A DNA stretch of 48,029 bases from Periweissella ghanensis (lineage in GTDB: Bacteria > Bacillota > Bacilli > Lactobacillales > Lactobacillaceae), in the NCBI RefSeq assembly GCF_918814755.1, contig NZ_CAKKNT010000015.1, positions 1 to 48,029 on the forward strand. The letters run 5' to 3'. Positions within the stretch are counted from its first letter, which is position 1; every line of letters begins with the position of its first letter. Positions 1 through 8,344 of this stretch are shown here, in pieces. The position numbers and the translations under genes are program-made. The notes under the pieces are model-generated. The model was given only the letters and a program-made list of their open reading frames with translations. It did no database searches and had not been told where the DNA came from.

Positions 1-40
1 TTAGCCAATTTTTTTAATCGTATTCGATTAGAATTGTCAT

Positions 41-182
41 AAAAAAAGACCCTAAATCTTTTACGATTTAGAGTCTAAAAACTCAATATCAACATCATTT
101 GACAAAGAGCCAAAAAAAGACCCTAAATCTTTTACGATTTAGAGTCTAAAAACTCAATATCAACATCATTTGACAAAGAGCC
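41..182. repeat. 71-bp tandem duplication carrying a terminator hairpin
   Basis: Two adjacent copies (41-111 and 112-182) look identical base for base. Each contains an imperfect hairpin (GACCCTAAATC / GATTTAGAGTC) followed, on the minus strand, by a run of seven T. Each therefore looks like a rho-independent terminator for the minus-strand rodZ-pgsA unit, which ends at 194. The minus-strand unit begins GGCTCTTTGTCAAA, which from memory resembles ends of ISL3-family insertion sequences; this was not checked. No transposase is visible. Confidence 0.9.
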
Positions 183-193
183 GTTTATTTTAA

Positions 194-778
194 TTATTTA
201 AAACCATCGTTAAAGACACTACGATTTTGAATGAAGTAATCTAATCCTGAATATACCGTAAAGAATAAGGCAATCCATAACATAATTTCAGCCATCGGAA
301 CTCCAAGGGGATTAAAGAACGCGTTATTGAAGTAGAATAAAATAATCGCTACCATTTGCGTGGTCGTTTTAATCTTACCAGGATAAGCAGCTGCCATAAC
401 TTGACCATTATTTTCGACAATTAACAAACGTAAACCCGTGACCGCTAATTCCCGAATCACAATGATTGAAATCACCCAAGCACTCGCCTTGCCAAATTGA
501 ACTAAAAAGATCAAGGCCGTCATAACTAACAATTTATCGGCCAACGGATCGGCAAATTTACCAAAGTTAGTTACTAATTTACGGGCGCGCGCAATTTTAC
601 CATCAAGTAAATCAGTTAATGAGGCGATAATAAACACAACCCCAGCAACGACTTGATTAATTGAAGTATCGTGTGCTCCTAAGAAATTCATCGTCCCAAA
701 TGATGGTAACACCAACAACAAAATGAAAATTGGAATTAAGAAAATGCGAAAAACAGTTAATTTATTTGGTAAATTCAT
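194..778 (-). CDS. pgsA: CDP-diacylglycerol--glycerol-3-phosphate 3-phosphatidyltransferase
   Basis: This membrane enzyme transfers a phosphatidyl group from CDP-diacylglycerol to glycerol-3-phosphate, the committed step to phosphatidylglycerol. The 194-aa product carries the full CDP-alcohol phosphotransferase signature: D56, then D59-G60, A63-R64, G73, D77 and D81. It has several hydrophobic segments (about 8-26, 42-55, 84-115, 140-180), and its length is normal for the family. The gene starts 2 bases after the rodZ stop, with a GGTGAT ribosome site inside the end of rodZ, so the two are probably translationally coupled. The rodZ-pgsA order is conserved in Firmicutes; the usual next genes (cinA, recA) would lie outside the window. 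Confidence 0.95.
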   Translation of the reverse strand: MNLPNKLTVFRIFLIPIFILLLVLPSFGTMNFLGAHDTSINQVVAGVVFIIASLTDLLDGKIARARKLVTNFGKFADPLADKLLVMTALIFLVQFGKASAWVISIIVIRELAVTGLRLLIVENNGQVMAAAYPGKIKTTTQMVAIILFYFNNAFFNPLGVPMAEIMLWIALFFTVYSGLDYFIQNRSVFNDGFK

Positions 779-780
779 AA

Positions 781-1707
781 TTAGTTATCACCTTTGGCAT
801 CACTGCTAGCGGCAAAAGTAAAGTTGTAGTTACGAGTCAAATTAGAACTTGCTGGAATATTTACATCTTGCTTGTCCAATTGGATACTTGTACCAGTTGC
901 AAAACCAGAAGTTACTTTAACATCCGTGGTATTTGCTGGAATATCAACTTCTTTAGAATCACCGGCTTGAATCATTTGGTTAACTACACTTGAGCCATTA
1001 ACTAAAACCGTTACCCACGTACGGTTCTTTGAACTGATTACTAAAGTGTGGCCCTTGCTGATTGCATCCGCTCCCGTAACCGCAAAGCTCGTTCCAGTAC
1101 CAGAAACTTGCCCATCTGCAATTTTTAAATCGGCTTCCTTATCCGCAGGTTTATCTTTTTTAGCGGCTTTTTTCTTTGATGAAGCTTTTGAAGAACTATC
1201 GGCAATTTTATCAGCTTTATTAACTTTTGAACTTGAAACTGAAACTGATGAGTTATCAGCATTTTGTTGACTATTTGTCTTAGTTGAAAGGGAATTAGCA
1301 ATCACCCAAATCACAACTAAAACCACTACCACTAATAAACCGATAATAACTTTTGGGACAAATGATTGGATTTTGTCAGCCTTAGTTGGCTCCATATCCA
1401 TACCAGTCCGCGTGACATTATCTAAATCGGTACGAGAATTACTTAAATCGGTGGTTGGTTCAATAACCTCTTTGGGCGCGTTAACTAATAGTTCATCAGC
1501 GTCAAGACCAACCGCTTGCGCAAACTGTTTCGTAAAGGCTCGGACATAAAAATCCCCTGGTAATTGATCAAAGTCACCATTTTCAATGGCATTTAAATAG
1601 CGTTTTTGGATTTTAGTACTTTGTTGAATATCATCCAAAGTAAATCCTTTTGCCAAACGGGCTGCCCGAAGCTTTTCCCCAATTTCAATATTGCGTTGTT
1701 CACTCAT
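781..1707 (-). CDS. rodZ: RodZ-like protein (HTH, one TM, DUF4115)
   Basis: The gene encodes a 308-aa bitopic protein. An Xre-type helix-turn-helix occupies about residues 10-64, a single transmembrane helix lies at about 119-138, a Ser/Lys-rich low-complexity linker spans about 141-195, and an outside DUF4115-like beta domain lies at about 205-290. This is the RodZ/YmfM architecture; RodZ links MreB to the elongation machinery in rods and is also kept in ovoid Firmicutes. I chose the ATG at 1707 because GGAGAAG precedes it at about 10 bases, while an ATG six codons upstream overlaps that ribosome site. A TGCTATACT extended -10 lies just upstream. Its downstream partner is pgsA. Confidence 0.88.
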   Translation of the reverse strand: MSEQRNIEIGEKLRAARLAKGFTLDDIQQSTKIQKRYLNAIENGDFDQLPGDFYVRAFTKQFAQAVGLDADELLVNAPKEVIEPTTDLSNSRTDLDNVTRTGMDMEPTKADKIQSFVPKVIIGLLVVVVLVVIWVIANSLSTKTNSQQNADNSSVSVSSSKVNKADKIADSSSKASSKKKAAKKDKPADKEADLKIADGQVSGTGTSFAVTGADAISKGHTLVISSKNRTWVTVLVNGSSVVNQMIQAGDSKEVDIPANTTDVKVTSGFATGTSIQLDKQDVNIPASSNLTRNYNFTFAASSDAKGDN

Positions 1708-1749
1708 GTCTACACACTTCTCCATACTGATCTACTTATACATACAATT

Positions 1750-1758
1750 TAGTATAGC
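1750..1758 (-). promoter_or_regulatory. Extended -10 promoter of rodZ-pgsA
   Basis: The minus strand reads TGCTATACT in the gap between ymfH and rodZ, about 45 bases before the rodZ start. The same TGC-extended -10 recurs before several other genes in this window. No good -35 is seen. Confidence 0.55.
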
Positions 1759-1813
1759 ATAATTTTTTTATTCATTTAGTGCCGATTTTGTCCTTTTGGC
1801 AACTAATTTTATT

Positions 1814-3118
1814 TTATTCGGCATCATCTACCGCTGTTTTAGGTTCAACGGTGACCGTTGTAACCTGACTAGCGTCAATGAACATTTTAAAGTAATTTAG
1901 GATATCCGTAAACGTCAAATCTTCAAGTAATCCTACTTCGTCCAATAAATTAGCGCCATCAAATAAGTCACCATCATATTGATTAGCAATCGCTTCAAGT
2001 GAATTTAACATCCCTAGGTTACTACCCAAAGCTTCTTTTTTAATTAACGGATAATTATCAGCAACTGCTTCAAGTTTAGGCATCGCATTAGCTAGAATGT
2101 CGAGCATGGTTGCTTTAAAACGTTCGGCTTGTTGAGTTTCACTACTAATCGTTGCAAAATGATAGCCCCGCTGAGCTTCAAAATCATAGCTAAAACTATC
2201 ATCAATAACCCCATCATTATATAGTTGTTGATAATATTTTCCCGTATCACCAAATAATAAATCAAAGGCAAGACTAATGGCTAAACTATACTTTAAACCT
2301 TCAACGCCAGCTGGTACTTGATCATAACCCCGAATACCAATGGCCACTTTGGGCCGTTGCACATTCAACTTTAAAACCATGGCTGGTGCCACATCATTAT
2401 CGATTACATTAGCACCACGTTGAATTGGTTGACTTGGTGCAAATTCTTTGCGGGCTTGGTTGGCTTCAATCCAAGCTAAAGTTTCCGCGACATCAAAATT
2501 ACCAACAATAAATAAATTCATATTACTAGGTTGGTAAAAAGTCCGGTAATTGCTATACAACATTTCAGCGGTGATTTCACCAATTGATGGTACTGTACCG
2601 GCGATATCTTGGCTCAAAGCTTGTTGTGGGTACATCGCCCCTAACAAACTCGTGTAGATTTGCCAATTAGGTTCGTCGGCATACATTTGAATTTCTTGGC
2701 CAATAATTCCTTGCTCTTTAGCAACTGACGCCGCCGAAAAATATGGATCTTGCACAAAATCTAATAAAACATCTAAATTATCATGTAAGCGCCGCGTTGT
2801 TGAAAATAAATAACTCGTCCGTGTGAAACTCGTGTAAGCATTCGCATTCGCCCCATACTTACCAAATAAGGCAAACGCATCATAATCGGCTTTTTCAAAT
2901 AATTTATGTTCTAAAAAATGAGCAATTCCAGCGGGCATCGTTTGCATGGTGTCGCCATCAACGGGAATAAAATTCAAATCCAACGCACCAAAATCGGTTG
3001 TGATGACCGCATAGGTTTTGTGAAATCCTTTTTTAGGTAAAAGGTTAACCGTTAATCCATTGGTTAATTGCTTGGTGTATAAAGTTTCATCCAAATTGGG
3101 ATAGTTAATTTGCTGCAT
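1814..3118 (-). CDS. ymfH: M16 family zinc metallopeptidase, YmfH type (catalytic partner)
   Basis: The 434-aa protein keeps the inverted zinc motif of M16 peptidases, H67-F-L-E70-H71, with a probable third ligand at E142. It is the half of a pair whose partner, encoded just upstream, lacks the motif. Homologues are annotated YfmH/YmfH, and some are tied to the 5-aminopentanol modification of elongation factor P; I infer the same relation here without a specific test. The ATG at 3118 is preceded by GGAGG with a 6-base spacer, which beats the upstream ATG at 3139. It overlaps the end of ymfF by 14 bases, which suggests translational coupling. rodZ follows after about 106 bases with its own promoter. 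Confidence 0.88.
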   Translation of the reverse strand: MQQINYPNLDETLYTKQLTNGLTVNLLPKKGFHKTYAVITTDFGALDLNFIPVDGDTMQTMPAGIAHFLEHKLFEKADYDAFALFGKYGANANAYTSFTRTSYLFSTTRRLHDNLDVLLDFVQDPYFSAASVAKEQGIIGQEIQMYADEPNWQIYTSLLGAMYPQQALSQDIAGTVPSIGEITAEMLYSNYRTFYQPSNMNLFIVGNFDVAETLAWIEANQARKEFAPSQPIQRGANVIDNDVAPAMVLKLNVQRPKVAIGIRGYDQVPAGVEGLKYSLAISLAFDLLFGDTGKYYQQLYNDGVIDDSFSYDFEAQRGYHFATISSETQQAERFKATMLDILANAMPKLEAVADNYPLIKKEALGSNLGMLNSLEAIANQYDGDLFDGANLLDEVGLLEDLTFTDILNYFKMFIDASQVTTVTVEPKTAVDDAE

Positions 3119-4370
3119 AGTTTTCCTCCACCAATGCAAATACTGCTTGTAATTTTATTTTCTTAGCCAAGGCCATCACATCTGCTTTGGTAACTTGTTC
3201 TAAGTTGGCAATCCATTGCGCCGGTTCAGTTACTTTGTTACTTAATGCTTGGACAGTCGCCCGCTCAACGATTGAACGTGGCGAATCTAATGAGGCTTCA
3301 AATGAATTTGTTAAGTAAGCGATAATTTGGGTAATTTCTTCATCCGTAAAGTCTCCCGTTTGAATCGCTTCAATTTGGGCTTTAACTAATGAAATTACCC
3401 GGGTTAAATCACTACTTTGAATTCCGGTTTGCACCGTCAATGTTTGCGTTGCCAAGCTAACGCCACTTTGGGCATAATAGGCCAAGCTGGCTTTTTCACG
3501 CACGTTTACAAATAATTTAGATAATGGATAACCACCCAACAGTGCATTCAAAACAATCGCTGCGTAACGTTCTACAGGTGCATTTTGGTGAGGAATTTGG
3601 AAGGCCATATTTAACTTAGCTTGCTTAATTGGTTGGTGTTCAATCTTTTCACTGACAACTTCTTTTAATGGTTGTTGGTAGTTTAATTGAATATCAATGA
3701 CGGGCCGTGGTTTAAATGGTAATTGTTTAAATAGCGCTACGACGGCTACTTCATCAACATCCCCAATCACAAAAATATCAATTAAATCTTCGGTTAACAT
3801 CGTTTGGTAGTATTGGTATAAATTTTGAGCATCTAACGGCGCTAAATCACCAACTTGACCATAACTAGGAATCGCCATTTCATTTTGAAAATAAAGTTGT
3901 GATAACTGATTGTTAGCATAACTTTGTTTGTCATCAACCAAGGCTTCAAAATCGGCTTGCATATTTTCTTTTTCACGTGCAAAGATATCACCATCAAACT
4001 GCTGATTTTTTGCTAACGGATTAAAGATTGCTTCGGCTAAAAAAGCCACCGCATCGGCCAACAAGTTATCATCTGATTGCAAAAATTTTTCATTAATAAT
4101 GCGCATCATAAACCGAAAACTATGTAATTGCCCATATTTTTGCAAATCAGTCCCAAAAGTAGCCCCATACATGCCGGCTAATTTTTGGGCAATTTGGGTT
4201 TGATCAGGATATTTTTCCGTTCCTAATTCGAGGATATTCGCTAATAATGAGCGTTTAGTAATCGTGGCTTGTTGATGTTTTGTCGTCAAGTTAACGACAA
4301 TTTGCGTCGTTTTAAATTGTTGATTCGGTAATACGTGTAACCGAACTCCCTCGTGTAATTCTAAATCCAA
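3105..4370 (-). CDS. ymfF: M16-fold protein, YmfF type (non-catalytic partner)
   Basis: This is a 421-aa M16 peptidase-fold protein. Where the catalytic partner has HFLEH, this one reads roughly LLANILELGTEKYP, so the zinc ligands are missing and it is probably a structural or substrate-binding subunit. The start is TTG at 4370; GAGGAAACAG lies directly upstream at good spacing and no ATG is suitably placed. It is separated from cls by 35 bases and overlaps ymfH by 14. The B. subtilis ymfF-ymfH-...-ymfM(rodZ)-pgsA order is kept in shortened form, without the intervening ymfI-K genes. Confidence 0.87.
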   Translation of the reverse strand: MDLELHEGVRLHVLPNQQFKTTQIVVNLTTKHQQATITKRSLLANILELGTEKYPDQTQIAQKLAGMYGATFGTDLQKYGQLHSFRFMMRIINEKFLQSDDNLLADAVAFLAEAIFNPLAKNQQFDGDIFAREKENMQADFEALVDDKQSYANNQLSQLYFQNEMAIPSYGQVGDLAPLDAQNLYQYYQTMLTEDLIDIFVIGDVDEVAVVALFKQLPFKPRPVIDIQLNYQQPLKEVVSEKIEHQPIKQAKLNMAFQIPHQNAPVERYAAIVLNALLGGYPLSKLFVNVREKASLAYYAQSGVSLATQTLTVQTGIQSSDLTRVISLVKAQIEAIQTGDFTDEEITQIIAYLTNSFEASLDSPRSIVERATVQALSNKVTEPAQWIANLEQVTKADVMALAKKIKLQAVFALVEENYAAN

Positions 4371-4405
4371 TACTGTTTCCTCAGTTTCTTATTATTAAAT
4401 TAATT

Positions 4406-5863
4406 CTATAAAATTGGACTCAATAATCGACTAAACCGTTGTTTAAAACTTTGCCATAATGATTGGTTTAAAAAATCTTGTAATGTCAACGGCGTCGATT
4501 TTTTTAAGTCTTCATTGAAAATATTTTCTAATTCTTGGGCAACTTTCTTGTCGTACATAAACGCGTTACCTTCAAAATTCAATCTAAATGATCGGATATC
4601 AAAATTAGCTGAACCAACCGAGGCCATTTTACCATCAATAACCAAGACTTTCGCATGTAAAAAGCCGCCGTTGTAGGTTGACACGCTGGCGCCACATTGT
4701 AAAATTTCATTGGCATAATATTTCGTTGCTTGATAGACAAATGGATGATCGGGCATGCTTGGAATCATTAAATGCACATCAATTCCGGCTAAAGCTGCGT
4801 TTTGAATTACTTCTAACATCCCACTATCGGGAATGAAATAAGGGGTTTGAATTAAAATTGATTTACGCGCCGTCGCGATCATTTGCATATACCCACGCTT
4901 AATTTGCTGCAAATCACTATCGGGACCCGATGAGACAATTTGCATCGCGGTTGAGCCATTAATCGTCGTGGCCTTTGGAAAGTATTCCGCGTTAAATTCC
5001 ACGCGCGTTGACTTATGCGTAGCGTTCCAATCCAAGAAAAATCGGGACTGTAAAGCTAATACGCCATCACCTTGAATTCGTAAGTGAGTATCACGCCAAT
5101 AGCCAAACTTCTTGGAAGGTTTAATATATTGATCAGAGACGTTAAAGCCGCCAATATACCCTACCTTACCATCGATAATCACTAATTTGCGGTGATCACG
5201 AAAATTAACCCGGAAGGTTAAAATTTGAAAACGGCTTGCTAAAAACGGTTCAACTTCACCACCTAGTTCCACTAACTTCTTAAATAACTTTTTATTACGA
5301 CCATGGGAACCAAATTGATCATAGATGACCCGGACCCGAATCCCTGCCGCGGCGCGTTCTTCTAAAATTTGCACTAATTCGCGACCGGTTTCATCATCCC
5401 GAATCGTGAAGTATTCAATATTAATGTGATGTTGTGCCGCTTTTAAATCTTTAAACAGGCTCGCAAATTTTGCTTGACCATCAGTAAAAATTTCAACATG
5501 ATTTTGTTCCGTTAGAATCGCTTTATCTGTCCGTAAAAACATATTTACCAATTCTTTAGCACTATTGGTGATTTCTTTTGCTCCAGTTAATTGATTACTA
5601 CTCAAGCGTTCTTCTTGGTTAGCAACAATTGTATCAATTCCTAGCCGAATTTGCGATTTCATATTAAAGATTTTTTTATTAGTGATTTTACGACCAAACA
5701 CTGCATATACTAAAAATCCAATAATTGGAAAAACAATTAAGACCAATAGCCACGCCCAAATTGCCGAAATATCACGTTTTTCATGAAAAACCGTAATGAT
5801 TGCAACAATTGTATTTAAGATAACAACTAATGCTGTAATTTCTATTATTAGTAGCCCATCCAT
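4406..5863 (-). CDS. cls: Cardiolipin synthase (bacterial type, two PLD domains)
   Basis: The enzyme condenses two phosphatidylglycerol molecules into cardiolipin and glycerol at the membrane. The 485-aa product has two N-terminal transmembrane helices (about 3-27 and 34-57) and two HKD motifs, H224-K226-D231 and H403-K405-D410, both followed by the usual GS/GG-x-N context. The length is typical. The ATG at 5863 follows a GGGGGGAT ribosome site; a longer reading frame from 5896 has none. It supplies cardiolipin from the product of the pgsA pathway encoded nearby. It sits downstream of the ddl terminator and is probably co-transcribed with ymfF. Confidence 0.93.
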   Translation of the reverse strand: MDGLLIIEITALVVILNTIVAIITVFHEKRDISAIWAWLLVLIVFPIIGFLVYAVFGRKITNKKIFNMKSQIRLGIDTIVANQEERLSSNQLTGAKEITNSAKELVNMFLRTDKAILTEQNHVEIFTDGQAKFASLFKDLKAAQHHINIEYFTIRDDETGRELVQILEERAAAGIRVRVIYDQFGSHGRNKKLFKKLVELGGEVEPFLASRFQILTFRVNFRDHRKLVIIDGKVGYIGGFNVSDQYIKPSKKFGYWRDTHLRIQGDGVLALQSRFFLDWNATHKSTRVEFNAEYFPKATTINGSTAMQIVSSGPDSDLQQIKRGYMQMIATARKSILIQTPYFIPDSGMLEVIQNAALAGIDVHLMIPSMPDHPFVYQATKYYANEILQCGASVSTYNGGFLHAKVLVIDGKMASVGSANFDIRSFRLNFEGNAFMYDKKVAQELENIFNEDLKKSTPLTLQDFLNQSLWQSFKQRFSRLLSPIL

Positions 5864-5928
5864 AATATCCCCCCAGTTATAATAAACCTTTATCAAAACT
5901 ACTCTACTCGATTACACTTAAAAAGGCA

Positions 5929-5959
5929 AAGAGGTTGACACAAAAAATGTCAACCTCTT
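5929..5959 (-). terminator. Rho-independent terminator after ddl
   Basis: A perfect 12-bp stem (AAGAGGTTGACA / TGTCAACCTCTT) with a 7-base loop is followed on the minus strand by TGCCTTTTT. It lies 15 bases beyond the ddl stop. Confidence 0.85.
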
Positions 5960-5973
5960 AATAATTATTTAAA

Positions 5974-7116
5974 TTAAGCTTCTTCAGTGTAACGTTTTTC
6001 ACCAACACGTTCTTCACCAAGTTCTTGGAAAGCGTAACTAATCTTTGAGTTACGTTCGAATTCAGCAAAACCATAGTTAATGATTTCATCTAATAATTCA
6101 GTGTAACCAATACCTGATACTTGCCACATTTGTGGGTACAATGAAATATTAGTCATTCCTGGCAAGGTGTTTGGTTCACCTAAGTAAGGGACACCGTTTT
6201 TATCAACTAAGAAATCAATCCGTGTCAAGCCTTTAAGCTCAAGGGCTTGGTAAGCTTTAAGTGACATTTCTTCAATTTCTTTAGCTAAAGCTGGTTCGAT
6301 AACTGCTGGCAAGTCAAAGACCACTCCAGAAGCATCAACGAACTTATTGTTGTAATCGTAAAATTCTTCATTTTCAGGGACAATGATTTCACCAAGTTTA
6401 GAAACCTTTGGTTCTTCATTTCCTAATAATGAAATTTCAAGTTCACGGGGGTGATCAATTGTTTGTTCAACCAATACTTTATAGTCGTATTGTAAAGCGT
6501 TGTTCAAAGCAACTTCATATTCAGCCGCATTGTGTGCCATTTGCATTCCCACTGATGAACCTTGCTTAGCTGGTTTAACAAATAAAGTTTCACCAAGTTC
6601 AGCTGCTAATGATTCATAAGTGTGTTGATCTTTGTTTTCAGGCGTAACCAAGACATACTTAGTATTACGAACGCCCGCTTGGTTCAAGATACGTTTTGTT
6701 AATTCTTTATCAAAGGCCATTCCTGAAGCCGTTTGTGGTGCTCCAATGAATGGTTTATTAAGTAATTTAAAGAGTGCTTGAATCGTACCGTCTTCACCTA
6801 AGTTACCGTGAATTACGGGCCAAAAAATATCGATATCACTTACTTCACTCAATGCGGCAATTGGTGCTAATGGGTTGTTAGTATCCATTTTAGCCATTTC
6901 AGCAGCGACTAACTCATCTTCAGCCGCGCCATCCAAAATTTTGTTTGATACTTCTGTGCCCATCAAAATACCGTCTTTTGAGAACATAAAAATACTAATC
7001 TCATATTTTTCTTTATCAAGAGCATCGTAAACATTACGTGCAGAACGCTTTGAAACGTCGTGTTCAGAAGAATTTCCGCCAAAAAGTAATGCTACGTGTA
7101 TTTTTTTAGTTGCCAT
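5974..7116 (-). CDS. ddl: D-alanine--D-lactate type Ddl ligase
   Basis: This cytosolic ATP-grasp ligase makes the terminal dipeptide or depsipeptide of the peptidoglycan precursor. The 380-aa product contains the Ddl landmarks: LLFGGNSSEHDVS at the N-terminus, FVKPAKQGSSVG (about 179-190) and GEPNTLPGMT near the C-terminus. In the omega-loop motif YDYNNKF the residue equivalent to E. coli DdlB Tyr216 and Leuconostoc Phe261 is F259. That substitution is the known mark of D-Ala:D-Lac ligases and of intrinsic vancomycin resistance. The ATG at 7116 suits the AAGGATGGA ribosome site better than the ATG at 7128. It has its own promoter and terminator and is probably monocistronic. Confidence 0.93.
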   Translation of the reverse strand: MATKKIHVALLFGGNSSEHDVSKRSARNVYDALDKEKYEISIFMFSKDGILMGTEVSNKILDGAAEDELVAAEMAKMDTNNPLAPIAALSEVSDIDIFWPVIHGNLGEDGTIQALFKLLNKPFIGAPQTASGMAFDKELTKRILNQAGVRNTKYVLVTPENKDQHTYESLAAELGETLFVKPAKQGSSVGMQMAHNAAEYEVALNNALQYDYKVLVEQTIDHPRELEISLLGNEEPKVSKLGEIIVPENEEFYDYNNKFVDASGVVFDLPAVIEPALAKEIEEMSLKAYQALELKGLTRIDFLVDKNGVPYLGEPNTLPGMTNISLYPQMWQVSGIGYTELLDEIINYGFAEFERNSKISYAFQELGEERVGEKRYTEEA

Positions 7117-7158
7117 TAAATATTCCATCCTTATCTTTGTCCATATCATTGACACATT

Positions 7159-7167
7159 ATTATAGCA
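7159..7167 (-). promoter_or_regulatory. Extended -10 promoter of ddl
   Basis: The minus strand reads TGCTATAAT, a consensus -10 with a TGC extension, about 43 bases before the ddl start. The -35 is weak (GGTTAC at 17-bp spacing). Confidence 0.65.
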
Positions 7168-7242
7168 TATTAACTAATACTGTAACCATTTTTAAACTGG
7201 TGTCCTAGTAAAAATATTTTAGGCGGAGTTTTTCACTAGTAA

Positions 7243-7273
7243 AACAGGCCAAAGCATCGCGCTTTGGCCTGTT
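7243..7273 (-). terminator. Terminator after the GT2 glycosyltransferase gene
   Basis: A perfect 13-bp stem (AACAGGCCAAAGC / GCTTTGGCCTGTT) with a 5-base loop ends on the minus strand in a short T run, about 27 bases beyond the glycosyltransferase stop. Confidence 0.8.
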
Positions 7274-7299
7274 GGCAACTACTTTTAATAGTGCCTAAA

Positions 7300-8226
7300 T
7301 TATTTAATTTCACGGGCCACATAAATTGGGCGATGCTTAACTTCCATGTAAATATTACCAATATATCGACCGATAATCCCTAGGACCAATAACTGAACCC
7401 CACCAATAAATAAGACAATTGAGATGGTTGAGGCCCAGCCGGCCACACTCGTGTTATTTATTAACGCACGAATAATAACAAAAATCATTGAAATCGTTGC
7501 AACACCAGCCATCGCCGCACCAAGTCCTGAAGCAATCATTAGCGGTGTTTCTGAAAAAGTCACGATACCTTCAATTGCGTAGCGAAACAAGCCCCAAAAT
7601 GACCATGATGTCGTCCCAGCTACGCGTTCAATATTTTTATATTCCAAGTATTTTGTCTTAAAGCCAACCCAGCTAAAAATCCCCTTTGAAAAACGGTTAT
7701 ATTCCCCTAATTCCAAGATAGCATCGACCATTTGGCGCGTCATAACCCGAAAATCACGGGCCCCCGGGACCATTTCAACTGGTGAAATTTTGTTAATCAA
7801 CCAGTAAAAAGTATTCGCAAACATCGTTCGAATTTTAGATTCACCATCTCGGCTAACTCGACGGGTACCAATACAATCCCATTCACCTGAAACAACCCCT
7901 GCAATCATCTCGGGTAGTAAAGCTGGTGGATCTTGTAAATCAACATCCATCACCGTAACCAAGTCACCTGTGGCATTTTTTAAACCGGCATACAAAGCAG
8001 CTTCTTTACCAAAATTACGTGCAAAGGTCACATAATGGACGGCGGCATCCTTAGCTTGTAATTTACGAACTTCATCCATCGTATGGTCTGCTGAGCCGTC
8101 ATCAATAAACCAATATTCATATTCAACATCTGTTAACTCAGCATGAACCGCTTGAACCGCATCGTAAAACAATGCCACCGTTTCTTCCTCGTTATACACA
8201 GGTACAATAATTGATAATTTCAACAT
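7300..8226 (-). CDS. GT2 family polyprenyl-phosphate glycosyltransferase (GtrB/CsbB type)
   Basis: The 308-aa product has a GT-A domain (about 1-215) with the opening IIVPVYNEEETV, the DDGSxD nucleotide motif near 42 and the metal-binding D94-V-D96. Two C-terminal transmembrane helices follow at about 228-257 and 267-293. This is the layout of undecaprenyl-phosphate glucosyl- or N-acetylglucosaminyltransferases, which load a lipid carrier on the inner membrane face so that wall polymers can be decorated outside. The sugar cannot be read from sequence, and no flippase or GT-C partner is nearby. GGAG four bases before the ATG supports the start. Confidence 0.85.
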   Translation of the reverse strand: MLKLSIIVPVYNEEETVALFYDAVQAVHAELTDVEYEYWFIDDGSADHTMDEVRKLQAKDAAVHYVTFARNFGKEAALYAGLKNATGDLVTVMDVDLQDPPALLPEMIAGVVSGEWDCIGTRRVSRDGESKIRTMFANTFYWLINKISPVEMVPGARDFRVMTRQMVDAILELGEYNRFSKGIFSWVGFKTKYLEYKNIERVAGTTSWSFWGLFRYAIEGIVTFSETPLMIASGLGAAMAGVATISMIFVIIRALINNTSVAGWASTISIVLFIGGVQLLVLGIIGRYIGNIYMEVKHRPIYVAREIK

Positions 8227-8282
8227 CTAGCTCCTAAATTTTTTCTTGTAAAGTACTAATATAGTTATTCTAGCTTACTTTC

Positions 8283-8288
8283 GCAATT
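8283..8288 (-). promoter_or_regulatory. Probable -10 of the glycosyltransferase gene
   Basis: The minus strand carries TATAAT in the 118-base gap before the glycosyltransferase, just after the terminator of the DUF402 gene. No convincing -35 is seen. Confidence 0.4.
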
Positions 8289-8295
8289 ATACAAT

Positions 8296-8336
8296 AAAAG
8301 GATGAGAAGTATCTACCCCCCACCCTTCTATTTACT
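8296..8336 (-). terminator. Probable terminator after the DUF402 gene
   Basis: The minus strand can pair AAGGGUGGG with CUCAUCCUU (9 bp, with G-U pairs) across a 12-base loop, followed by TTTATTG. It sits just below the DUF402 stop. Confidence 0.5.
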
Positions 8337-8344
8337 TGCAGCGA

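Noticed and set aside
1-40. Terminator-like TAATCG...CGATTA repeat at the window edge
   Set aside because: The 6-bp stem is weak, the T run is on the wrong side for either strand, and the context is cut by the window edge.
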